NCBI GenBank assembly: GCA_963728285.1
Contig: CAVSJR010000001.1
Location: 682,001 to 746,000 of the forward strand
Length of the DNA stretch: 64,000 bases
Origin: CAVSJR01 sp963728285
GTDB lineage: Bacteria > Actinomycetota > UBA4738 > HRBIN12
Direction of reading: 5' to 3'
The translations under genes were made by a program, and so were the position numbers. Below, in pieces: positions 56,127 through 64,000 of this stretch. Within the stretch, counting starts at the first letter, position 1; each line of letters opens with the position of its first letter. The notes below the pieces were generated by a model. It did not search any database. It saw only the letters and a program-made list of their open reading frames with translations, and was not told the DNA's origin.

Positions 56127-56841
56127 CGACGAACCCTCCCTCCGAGACGCTCGCCTCGCCGCCGTGTGCCGCATGCTCGGCGTCCTCTCGCATCAGCATG
56201 CCGACCAGGCGTCCCTCCGGCGTCGTGATGGGAGCGCTCGCAAGATCGTGTTCGGCCATGAAATGCGCCATCTCCCGAACGTCGACGTTCGGCCGGAAGG
56301 TGCTCGGGCCGGGGCGCATCGCTCGCTCCACCGGCTCGTCGTCGCTCGCACCCAGTTGGCCCTCCCGAAGAAGCCCCAAGACCACGCGCTCGTCGTTGAC
56401 GACGACGCACACGTTCCATCCGACGGCGTGCGTCCGCTCTCGTACCTCGCCCACCCGCTCGTCAAGTCCGCATGTGGGAACGTCCCGACGCGCCACATCG
56501 CCGGCGCGGGTCCGCGCCGCCGTGGTTCCCTCGACCGGCAGACCGGCCGCCGCCCAGTCCTGCTTCCCGGCCTCGTAGTCATAGACATCCTCGAAACCGA
56601 GGCTCTCGAGCCGCCACGCGGCCCGCGGGCTCATGTCTCAGGTCGTGTCCCAGCAGTACACGACGACCGCACGCGTGCGATCGAGGCGTTCGTGCGCCTC
56701 CCCATCGATGCGACGCAGCGGGATGTTGATCGCGCTCGGGAGGTGCTCCTCCTCGTAGTCATCGGCCGGGAGCACCTCCACCAGCTGCGCCCCCTCCCCC
56801 ATCAAGCTCTGAAGCTCGTGTCTGCCGATCGTCCGGGGCAT
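56113..56841 (-). CDS. Rhodanese-CBS protein interrupted by an in-frame TGA (possible selenocysteine)
   Basis: ATG 56841 has AAGGAGAGG upstream. The N-terminal rhodanese domain reads MPRTIGRHELQSLMGEGAQL, VEVLPADDYEEEHLPSAINI, and VVVYCWDTT, then a TGA at 56640-56638, and continues in the same frame DMSPRAAWRLESLGFEDVYD and YEAGKQDWAAAGLPVEG. A linker and two CBS motifs follow (VNDERVVLGLLREGQLGASD, MAEHDLASAPITTPEGRLVG). In related rhodaneses a Cys usually precedes D-x-SPRAA, so the TGA replaces a Cys codon. An 8-bp hairpin with loop GTG follows at bacterial SECIS-like distance. Alternatives are a nonsense mutation or a base error. Rhodaneses move sulphur; CBS pairs bind adenine nucleotides. 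Confidence 0.75.
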
Positions 56842-56950
56842 AGACCTCTCCTTGCATACGGCCGCACTCTTCTCGACCAGGCTACCCCGCCGCCTTCGAG
56901 CCGGATGCAAACAGGCTGGGGCCCATGGGGGCGCGGACTACACTGAAGAG

Positions 56951-57820
56951 ATGTCCAGGAGAAGCCCACGTTCGGGGAAGCCTGCCGCATGGGGCGGAGC
57001 AGGCCCGGTCATGCTGATCGGCGGCGCGGAGGACAAGCTCAAAGCCAAGCGAATCCTCTCCAAGTTCGTTCGCCTCGCGGGTGGCAGCGAAGGACACATC
57101 GTCGTCGTGAGCACCGCATCCATGCTCGGGGACGTGACGACAGAAGCGTATTCGGCCCTGTTCACCGAGCTGGGCGCAGGCCGCGTGAGCGGTTTGCGCC
57201 AGGAGGAGCGAAGGGAGGCCGAGGACCCCGCCGTGGCGGCGACGCTCAGTGACGCGACCGGCGTGTTCCTCACCGGCGGCAATCAACTTCGCCTGACGTC
57301 CGTCGTGGGAGGAACCCGGCTCGATTCCGCCCTTCACATGGCACACGACCGGGGAGCCGTCATCGCGGGCACATCCGCCGGCGCCAGCGCGCTTGCGGGC
57401 CACATGTTGGCGTTCGGCGAATCCGGAGCGACTCCCCGACATGGCATCGTTCAGCTCGCCGCCGGCCTCGGACTCGTCGCGAACATCGTCGTCGATCAGC
57501 ACTTCGAGCAGCGAACGCGATTGGGAAGGCTCATCGCCGCGATCGCGCAATCACCCTCGCTCGTGGGCCTCGGGCTCGACGAGGACACGGCCGCCATCGT
57601 CTACTCCGATCGCACCATGGAGGTCATCGGGAAGGGTGCGGTGACGGTCGTCGATGGATCGGAGATGCAGACCGATGCCTTCAGGATCCGCGCTCGTCGT
57701 CCCATGATGGTCTCTGGAGCGATCCTGCACTCGATCCCCTCCGGATACTGGTTCGACCTTCGAGCTCGACGACTGCTCGACGAGGGCCGGACGCGGAGGG
57801 ACCGAGAGGCCTCCGAGTGA
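56951..57820 (+). CDS. cphB: Cyanophycinase
   Basis: ATG 56951 starts a 289-residue S51 peptidase that cuts cyanophycin into beta-Asp-Arg dipeptides. Motifs are GPVMLIGGAEDKL, GVFLTGGNQLRL, the nucleophile elbow IAGTSAGASALAG with the catalytic Ser, and NIVVDQHFEQRTRLGRLIAA; GLGLDEDTAAIV follows. Length and order match CphB. The stop overlaps the GTG of the synthetase gene as GTGA, so degradation and synthesis enzymes are made in a fixed order from one message. Cytosolic. No signal peptide, unlike extracellular CphE. Confidence 0.9.
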   Translation: MSRRSPRSGKPAAWGGAGPVMLIGGAEDKLKAKRILSKFVRLAGGSEGHIVVVSTASMLGDVTTEAYSALFTELGAGRVSGLRQEERREAEDPAVAATLSDATGVFLTGGNQLRLTSVVGGTRLDSALHMAHDRGAVIAGTSAGASALAGHMLAFGESGATPRHGIVQLAAGLGLVANIVVDQHFEQRTRLGRLIAAIAQSPSLVGLGLDEDTAAIVYSDRTMEVIGKGAVTVVDGSEMQTDAFRIRARRPMMVSGAILHSIPSGYWFDLRARRLLDEGRTRRDREASE

Positions 57821-60721
57821 CCGCCTCGCGAGCCTCTCCGGCCAACCGCGCGGGGAACCCATCGAAGACAGGAAAGCGGGCCGAGCCGAAGGCGCCGGCG
57901 GACCGCAAGGCCACGCGCCCGGAATCCCCCGCGGAGGTACCACCGATCCAGCCCGACCTGAGGGTGTTGGAGACGCAGGTGCTCCGGGGCCCCAACTACT
58001 ATTCCTACGAGCCCGCGATCCGGCTGCTCGTCGACCTCGGCTCGCTCGAACAATGGCCGTCCAACACCATCCAGGGGTTCAACGAGGGCCTGCTCGACAT
58101 GCTTCCCGGCGTCGGCGAACACTCCTGCTCCCGAGGCCACGCCGGAGGATTCCGAGAGCGCCTCCTCGAGGGAACGTGGGCCGGCCACGTCGCAGAGCAC
58201 ATCGCCATCGAGCTCCAGCGAGAGTCCGGCGCGCACGTCTACCGGGGCAAGACTCGCGGCGCCGGCAAGCCCGCACACTACAACGTCATCTACGGCTATT
58301 CCGAGGAGCAGGTCGGGCTCTCCGCCGGCCGAATCGCGGTCCGCCTCGTGAACCACCTCATTCGACCCGACCTCGAGTTCGATTTCCTCTCCGAGCTCGA
58401 AGGCCTCATCCGGCTTGCGGAGCGGCGGGCCTTCGGCCCTTCGACGCAGGCCATCCTCGACGAGGCGGCGAGCAGGGACATCCCCTATATCCGGCTCAAC
58501 GAGCAGTCCCTCATCCAGCTCGGACAGGGGAAGTACCAGCAACGCATCCGCGCGACGATGACCTCGATGACCTCCGCGCTCGCCGTCGACATCGCGGGCG
58601 ACAAGAAGATCACGAACCAGCTGCTCGCCTCCGCCGGCCTCCCGGTCCCGAGAAGCGAGGTGGTCCGAATCTGCCGACAAGGCGGTGTCGGCGGCTCAAC
58701 GTATCGGGTACCCGGTGGTCACGAAGCCGCTCGACGGCAACCACGGGCGGGGGGTGAGCCTGGACCTCACATCCAAACGGGCGGTGCGAGCCGGATTCAA
58801 GAAGGCGCAGGGGCAGTCCCGCAGCGGGGCGGTGCTGGTGGAGAGCTTGGTGGCCGGCAACGACTACCGAGTGCTCGTGATTGCCGGGCAGATGGTCGCG
58901 GTCGCCGAGCGCGTTCCCGCGCAGGTCGTCGGCGACGGACGACACACGGTCGCACAACTCGTGGAGATCGCCAACGCCGACCCCAGGCGAGGGATCGGCC
59001 ACGAGAAGGTCCTGACGAGGATCGCGCTCGACGAGACCGCGCACAAGCTCATCAAGGCGCAGGGATACGGGGTCGACGACATCCCGGATCGCGACACGAT
59101 CGTGAGGATCGCGGCGACGGGGAACATGTCCACCGGGGGAAGCGCGATCGACCGCACATGGGAGGCGCACGAGGACAACGTGGAGATCGCCGAGGAAGCG
59201 GCTCGCGTCGTCGGCCTGGACGTCGCCGGGATCGACTTCCTCGCACCCGACATCACCAAGCCGGTGCGCGAGACGGGCGGGGCGATCGTGGAGGTCAATG
59301 CCGCCCCGGGATTTCGGATGCACACGAATCCGACCGAGGGTGAGCCGCAGTACGTGGCGCGGCCCGTTATCGATCTGCTCTTTCCCCCGGGAACGCCATC
59401 GCGGATCCCCATCGTCGCCGTCACGGGGTCCAACGGCAAGACGACCACCGTGCGGATGATCGCGCACATCATGAAGGGGAAGGGGCACAAGCTCGGCCTG
59501 ACCTCGACCGACGGCATCTACATCGACGATCGACTCGTAAGGCGGGTGGATGCGAGCGGCCCGAAGTCGGCGCAGAAGGTGCTGCAGAACCCGCGCGTCG
59601 ACTTCGCCGTGTTCGAGGTGGCGCGGGGCGGGATCCTTCGCGAGGGCCTCGGCTACGGGCGCAACGACATCGCGGTCGTGCTCAACGTGACGGGCGATCA
59701 CCTCGGCCTCGGCGACATCGAAACGCTCGACCAGCTGGCCGCCGTCAAGCAGGTGGTCGTGGAGGCCGTCCCTCGCTCCGGGTACGCCGTGCTGAACGCC
59801 GACGATGAGCTCGTCCTCGCGATGCGCAAGCACTGCTCGGGGACCGTGATCCTCTTCTCGATGCGGCAGGACAACGAACTCATCGACCGATGGGTTCGTC
59901 GGGGTCGGAAGGCGATCCTGCTGGAGCAGGGTCCGTTGGGCGAACGCATGGTGATCCGCGACGGCCGCCGGTCGATGCCGATCGGGTACACGCACCTGTT
60001 TCCCGCCACGTTCGAGGGTCGCGCCCGAATGAACGTGCAGAACGCCCTGGCGGCCGCGGGAGCCGCACACGCTGCCGGCGCGCACCTGCACGATATCCGC
60101 CAGGGGCTGCGAACCTTCTCGACGTCGTTCTTCCAAGCGCCCGGCCGCCTCAATCTGTTCGATCTCTCGGGCGTCAAGGTGCTCCTCGATTACGCACACA
60201 ATGCGGCCGGACTGCAGATGGTCGGCGATTTCGTCGAGCGGATGACCTCCGAACGCCCCCACGATGGACCGCCGGGCACGTCGTGGACCGCGAACCTGAG
60301 GGTCGCCGTCGTTGCGACCGCGGGCGATCGGCGCGAGGAGGACATGCGCGAGCTCGGCAGGGTGGCCGCGCGCTACTTCGACGATCTGATCATCCGAGAG
60401 GACGTAGCGACCCGCGGACGGGAGCGGGGCGAGACGGCCTCGATCGTGCTCGAGGGCGTCCGAGAGGCTCAGTCGACCGGCGCGCGGGCCGGGAGCGTGC
60501 AGGTCGTGACCGACGAGATGGAGGCCGCTCGGCGGGCCCTCGACAGGAGCCGCCCGGGAGATTTGGTCGTGCTCTGCGTCGACTATGCGTCGGAGGTCTG
60601 GCACGAGCTCGAGGAGCGACGATCGAGAGCCCGATCGGGTGGCACGCTTCCCGACGCCGGAGAGAACTGGCACCCTGCGCCCGGCGATCCTCACCTGAGG
60701 GAGGAAGGCGCGGGGCTCTGA
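57817..60721 (+). CDS. cphA: Cyanophycin synthetase (one frameshift)
   Basis: GTG 57817 opens an enzyme of about 967 residues that builds the Asp-Arg polymer cyanophycin from ATP, Asp and Arg. The N-terminal domain has LRGPNYYSYEPAIRLLVDLG and HVAEHIAIELQRESG. The ATP-grasp domain begins IAGDKKITNQLLASAGLPVP and continues, after a shift near 58680, AAQRIGYPVVTKPLDGNHGR, VNAAPGFRMH. The Mur-ligase domain has P-loop VAVTGSNGKTTTVRMIAHIM, VFEVARGGILREGLGY, and VLLDYAHNAAGLQMVGDFVE. All three domains are present. A basic linker of about 40 residues precedes the first domain. Confidence 0.9.
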
Positions 60722-60773
60722 ACAGCCGGGCTTCGACGACCACGACCTCAGACGTCAGACCACGGTCGGCGCC

Positions 60774-62474
60774 TCATCGGCGAGCAGCCCGAACGAGCGT
60801 CCGCACGGTCTCGGGGCCGGCACGAACGGCTCCGCGATCCTCCAGGAGGCCGAAGACCTCCGGCCGCTGGCTGAGCGCCGTGATGGCAACCACGTCGTGA
60901 CCGACCGAGCGCTCGAGCATCCACTCGAGCGCACGCAACTCGTCGGGCATGACCGGCACCTCGGTGGCGCCGCCGTCGACGGCTCCCGCCCGTAGTCGGT
61001 CGACGAGATCCTCCGGATCCCGGCCGCGGAGATAGTGCTCGAGCTCGGCAACGATCACGTGGTCGGCTCCGCGGGCGGCGCGGTAGCCGAGTGCGTGCAG
61101 GATCTCGTCGCTGCGATCGCCCGCCGTCCCGAAGGCGAGCCAGACGGCCGCCCGGCGCCGGCGGAGCCCGGCGAGGATCTCGGTGAGGCCGGCCATGCCC
61201 GCCTCGTTGTGCGCATAGTCGACGACGACGATGCGATCGGCGAGCGTGAAGAGGTTCGCGCGCCCAGGATTCGTGTCGGGACTCGTGACGAACGACCGGA
61301 GCCCGCGGACGATCGCATCCTCCGGCAGCTCGATGCCGAGGGCGGCCGCCGTGGCAGCCAGCGCGTTCTCGACGTGATGCCTCGAGATCCCCGCCAGGGT
61401 GATCGGCACGTCCTCGAGATCGATCAGGCGATGGACGGCGTTCCGCCGCTCGAGCAGCACGATGGATCGATCGAGCACCGTCACCGCCCGGCCTCGCTCC
61501 GACAGCACCTCGCGGATCGCCGGGTGATGTGGGTCCAAGGTGAAGAGGAAGGGGCGCCCGCGCGCGTGCCTCCTCATCGCGAGCACCCGCGGGTCGTCGG
61601 CGTTCAGCACGTCCCATCCATCGGGACGCGTGATGCGTGTGATCGTCGCCTTCACCTCCGCGAGCTGTTCGAGCGTGTGGATGCCGTGGAGCCCGAGATG
61701 ATCGCTGGAGACGTTCGTGACGACGGCGACGTCGTTGTGCGCCGTCCCGATACCCCGCAGGAGGATGCCCCCGCGCGCCGTCTCGAGGACCGCGACGTCG
61801 ACGCCGGGCTGAGACAGCGCGGAGTCGGCCCCGGCGAATCCGGAGTAGTCGCCGGACTCCACGAGGGCGCCGTCGTGGTAGACGCCGTCGGTCGAGGAGT
61901 ACGCGACGCTCCGCCCCGCCGCGCGAACGATGTGGGCGAGGAGCCGCACGGTGGTCGTCTTGCCGTTGGTTCCCGTGACGGCGATGACGGGAATGGCCGG
62001 ATCGGGCACGGTCGGCGCCTCCCCGGGATCGACTGCTTGTATCCGTCCCGCAGCCTCGGCCGCGAGCCGGCCGAGTGTTCGGCGCGTCGCGAGCAGGTCG
62101 TTCATGATCGCCGCGACCTCACGCGCGAGGGCCTCGGCACTCCCGCGGCGCCGCCAGGGGAAGGCGACCACGATCTGATCGCTCTCTGGACCGGCTCGGC
62201 CGCGGACGGCGAGCCGCGTCCCGGTCGCCGATGCGACGCTCCGCGCGACGTGCGCAGCGAACCTCGCGGTGAACCGGCGGCGCTGCTCGCTTCCGCGCTC
62301 GCCGGGATACATGGTCCCCGGCATGCCGGCGCGTCGTGACCTCCCCTGCAACCCGTCGGTCGTTGCGCGGAGCCACCCGGGGATCGCGAGCGTCAGCTTG
62401 ACCGCGGGACGCGGAAAGTACAGGTTCGGGCCGTCGAGGACCCGGACTTCCAGTGGCTCTGCGTACGTCGGCAC
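60774..62474 (-). CDS. CphA-like Mur ligase without ATP-grasp domain
   Basis: The product of about 566 residues (GTG 62474; ATG 62558 possible) is convergent with cphA, 52 bp apart. Its N-terminus VRVLDGPNLYFPRPAVKLTL echoes the CphA start. It then goes, via a short domain (FTARFAAHVARSVASATGTR), directly into a complete Mur-ligase module: IAVTGTNGKTTTVRLLAHIV, VLETARGGILLRGIGTAHND, VVDYAHNEAGMAGLTEILAG. The ATP-grasp domain that adds Asp in CphA is absent. It may add one amino acid (Arg-like chemistry) to a carboxylated substrate or ligate dipeptides, as in CphA2-type enzymes, though the domain plan differs. Function is inference. Confidence 0.8.
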   Translation of the reverse strand: MPTYAEPLEVRVLDGPNLYFPRPAVKLTLAIPGWLRATTDGLQGRSRRAGMPGTMYPGERGSEQRRRFTARFAAHVARSVASATGTRLAVRGRAGPESDQIVVAFPWRRRGSAEALAREVAAIMNDLLATRRTLGRLAAEAAGRIQAVDPGEAPTVPDPAIPVIAVTGTNGKTTTVRLLAHIVRAAGRSVAYSSTDGVYHDGALVESGDYSGFAGADSALSQPGVDVAVLETARGGILLRGIGTAHNDVAVVTNVSSDHLGLHGIHTLEQLAEVKATITRITRPDGWDVLNADDPRVLAMRRHARGRPFLFTLDPHHPAIREVLSERGRAVTVLDRSIVLLERRNAVHRLIDLEDVPITLAGISRHHVENALAATAAALGIELPEDAIVRGLRSFVTSPDTNPGRANLFTLADRIVVVDYAHNEAGMAGLTEILAGLRRRRAAVWLAFGTAGDRSDEILHALGYRAARGADHVIVAELEHYLRGRDPEDLVDRLRAGAVDGGATEVPVMPDELRALEWMLERSVGHDVVAITALSQRPEVFGLLEDRGAVRAGPETVRTLVRAARR

Positions 62475-62614
62475 GCCTCCATCCTCACCCAGCGAGCGGC
62501 GATACCGAACCTTTCCCAGACCGCCGAGACGCCTCGACCTAGCCACGACATCGAACATCGATGGCGGCTGCCTCCACGGACGAGTCCGCGGATCGCCGGA
62601 GACGAACTCTCCGG

Positions 62615-63362
62615 TCAGGTCGGCAATCGCAGCGTCGCCATCCCCCCGTCCACGCCCAGCACCGTCCCCGTCGTCGACCCGGACAGGGGACTGGCCAGGT
62701 AGGCGATGGCGTTGGCCACCTCCTCGGCGCCGACCAACCGGCCGATCGGTTGGCGCGCCTCGAGCGCCGCGAGCTCGGCCGCCGGATCATCCGTGGCATC
62801 GATGAGGCGGGCGACCCACGGGGTGTCGGCCGTCCCCGGCGCCACGGCGTTCACGCGAATCCCCTCGCGAACATGATCGGCCGCCATCGCGAGCGTGAGC
62901 GAAAGGACCGCTCCCTTCGTCGCCGAGTAGAGGGCGCGGTTGGGGACGCCCACGACCGCGACGGCCGAGCCGACGTTGACGACGCTGGGATGAGCGGAGC
63001 CGCGCAGGTGCGGAAGCGCCGCGCGGGTAACGCGGGCGGCGCCGAGGACGTTGACGTCGAACAGGCGGCGCCACTCCGTCTCATCGTTGGCCGTGACGTC
63101 CCCCGTCGCTCCGATGCCGGCGTTGTTGACGAGGACGTCGAGCTCCCCCGAGCTCATCGACGACGCGCTGCACGGCCGCACGAACCGCCGTGTCGTCGGT
63201 CGTGTCCGCCGCGACGCGAAGACACTCATCCGGCGCGCCGGTTGGGTCGATGTCCAGCACGGCAACCCTCGCTCCTCGGTCACGGAGGACGGCGGCGGTC
63301 GAGGCCCCGATCCCGGATGCGCCCCCGGTCACGAGCGCCACGAGCCCCTCGAAGTCCTTCAC
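62615..63362 (-). CDS. Short-chain dehydrogenase/reductase (one frameshift)
   Basis: ATG 63362 begins MKDFEGLVALVTGGASGIGA, the TGxxxGxG cofactor motif. After a shift near 63150 the protein continues ELDVLVNNAGIGATGDVTAN, SVVNVGSAVAVVGVPNRALY and the catalytic YSATKGAVLSLTLAMAADHV. It ends LGVDGGMATLRLPT. About 248 residues, classical SDR, NAD(P)-dependent; the substrate is unknown. The order and spacing match FabG-like enzymes. Confidence 0.85.
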
Positions 63363-63407
63363 TCGCCGCCCCCTGCCCCGGAAACCGTGCGATCCGCCGG
63401 CATCACG

Positions 63408-64000
63408 CTAGTGACGATGCCCGACGGGCACGCGTCGTGACTCGACGTCCCTCGCCGAGGGCTCGGCCGCGGACGGTGGGCGCAGGTCGAGGTTCCTCAG
63501 CAGCATCGCGTTCGCGGCCACCACGATGGTGGAGACGCTCATCGCCAGCGCCCCGATCGCCGGGGGAAGGACGATTCCGGCCCACGCGAACGCTCCGGCG
63601 GCGAGCGGGATGGCCACGACGTTGTAGCCGAGGGCCCATCCGAGGTTCTGGAGCATCTTCCGGTAGCTCGCCTTCGAGAGCCGGCGAACCGATACCACGC
63701 CCCGAGGATCGTCGCTCACGAGGACGACCCCCGCGGACCCGATCGCCACGTCGGTCCCGGCGCCGATCGCGATGCCGACGTCGGCTCGCGCGAGCGCCGG
63801 GGCATCGTTCACTCCGTCCCCCACCATCGCGACCTGGAATCCGCGTTCCTGGAGACGGACGACGGCCGCGTCCTTGTCCTGCGGGAGGACCTCGGCCATG
63901 ACCTCGTCCACGCCGAGGTCGGCCGCCACGGCCTCGGCCACCTCTCGAGCGTCTCCCGTGATCATCACCACCCGGACGCCGTCGTCCTGCAGCGACCGCA
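63408..64000 (-). CDS. Heavy-metal P1B-type ATPase, C-terminal part (5' end outside window)
   Basis: The visible 196 residues contain VVMITGDAREVAEAVAADLG, VMAEVLPQDKDAAVVRLQER and the hinge motif VAMVGDGVNDAPALARADVG. Then come IAIGAGTDVAIGSAGVVLVS and the last two helices (GYNVVAIPLAAGAFAWAGIV, LPPAIGALAMSVSTIVVAAN). This is the P-domain and end of a P1B-ATPase that exports copper or a related ion. It ends in a His-containing tail (VPVGHRH). The phosphorylation motif DKTG and the metal-site helix are beyond the window edge, so the ion cannot be named. Confidence 0.85.
   Translation of the reverse strand, partial: RSLQDDGVRVVMITGDAREVAEAVAADLGVDEVMAEVLPQDKDAAVVRLQERGFQVAMVGDGVNDAPALARADVGIAIGAGTDVAIGSAGVVLVSDDPRGVVSVRRLSKASYRKMLQNLGWALGYNVVAIPLAAGAFAWAGIVLPPAIGALAMSVSTIVVAANAMLLRNLDLRPPSAAEPSARDVESRRVPVGHRH

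Overview
The window is GC-rich DNA with the codon use and gene families of a free-living Actinomycetota-type bacterium. Supporting families are CrgA, PadR and TetR regulators, an actinobacterial-style Erm methyltransferase, a CoxL-like oxidase, CphA/CphB and PQQ-type sugar dehydrogenases. TGA serves as a normal stop throughout. I cannot place the organism below phylum level. Roughly half of the genes carry at least one single-base frameshift, often at a C or G run and without the missense changes expected of decay. The assembly therefore looks like imperfectly polished long-read data, and I annotate these genes as one CDS each.

Layout. 1-9.4 kb: a partial secreted phosphoesterase, a lipoprotein, FadD-like acyl-CoA ligase, penicillin acylase, CrgA, a zinc-ribbon membrane protein, glutamate dehydrogenase and an NAD(P)H-binding protein. 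9.4-14.5 kb: S9 peptidase, then an ECF sigma factor with its own GGAAC/CGTC promoter, coupled to a single-pass membrane protein with Gmad2 domains and facing a glycine-rich PGRS-like surface protein. 14.5-22 kb: CoxL-like molybdo-oxidase, a six-bladed delta-60-type propeller protein, two tandem sugar dehydrogenases and a small-protein pair. 22-29.6 kb: sensor kinase, subtilase with a tryptophan-repeat tail, Erm-like rRNA methylase, methyltransferase, RTX protein and exonuclease. 29.8-36.5 kb: CapA, cupin/TetR divergon, RTX, DinB-like, RibD-like and NUDIX genes.

36.5-47.2 kb is the accessory part. It holds an antibiotic nucleotidyltransferase-like gene, degenerate secreted paralogues, a broken tyrosine recombinase beside tRNA-Ala(UGC), and two further 5'-half copies of that tRNA. 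The copies bracket a QacA/EmrB-type MFS exporter and a heavily frameshifted ABC-2 exporter operon, followed by a truncated sensor kinase. This looks like a tRNA-linked integration hotspot loaded with efflux systems.

47.2-56.9 kb: methyltransferase, oxidoreductase, a PadR regulator with a 25-bp palindromic operator, an ArsR-SRPBCC-VOC operon with a 34-bp palindrome over its promoter, serine hydrolase and RibD-like protein. A leftward run follows: rhodanese-CBS protein (interrupted by an in-frame TGA at a probable cysteine position), Cys-rich protein, YHS protein and class III cyclase. 56.9-62.5 kb: a cyanophycin locus with cyanophycinase translationally coupled to cyanophycin synthetase, facing a CphA-like Mur ligase that lacks the ATP-grasp domain. 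The window ends in an SDR gene and the 3' end of a metal P-type ATPase.

Functionally the window combines nitrogen storage and turnover (Gdh, CphA/CphB), secreted hydrolases and surface proteins, and drug defence or export genes gathered around a tRNA gene.
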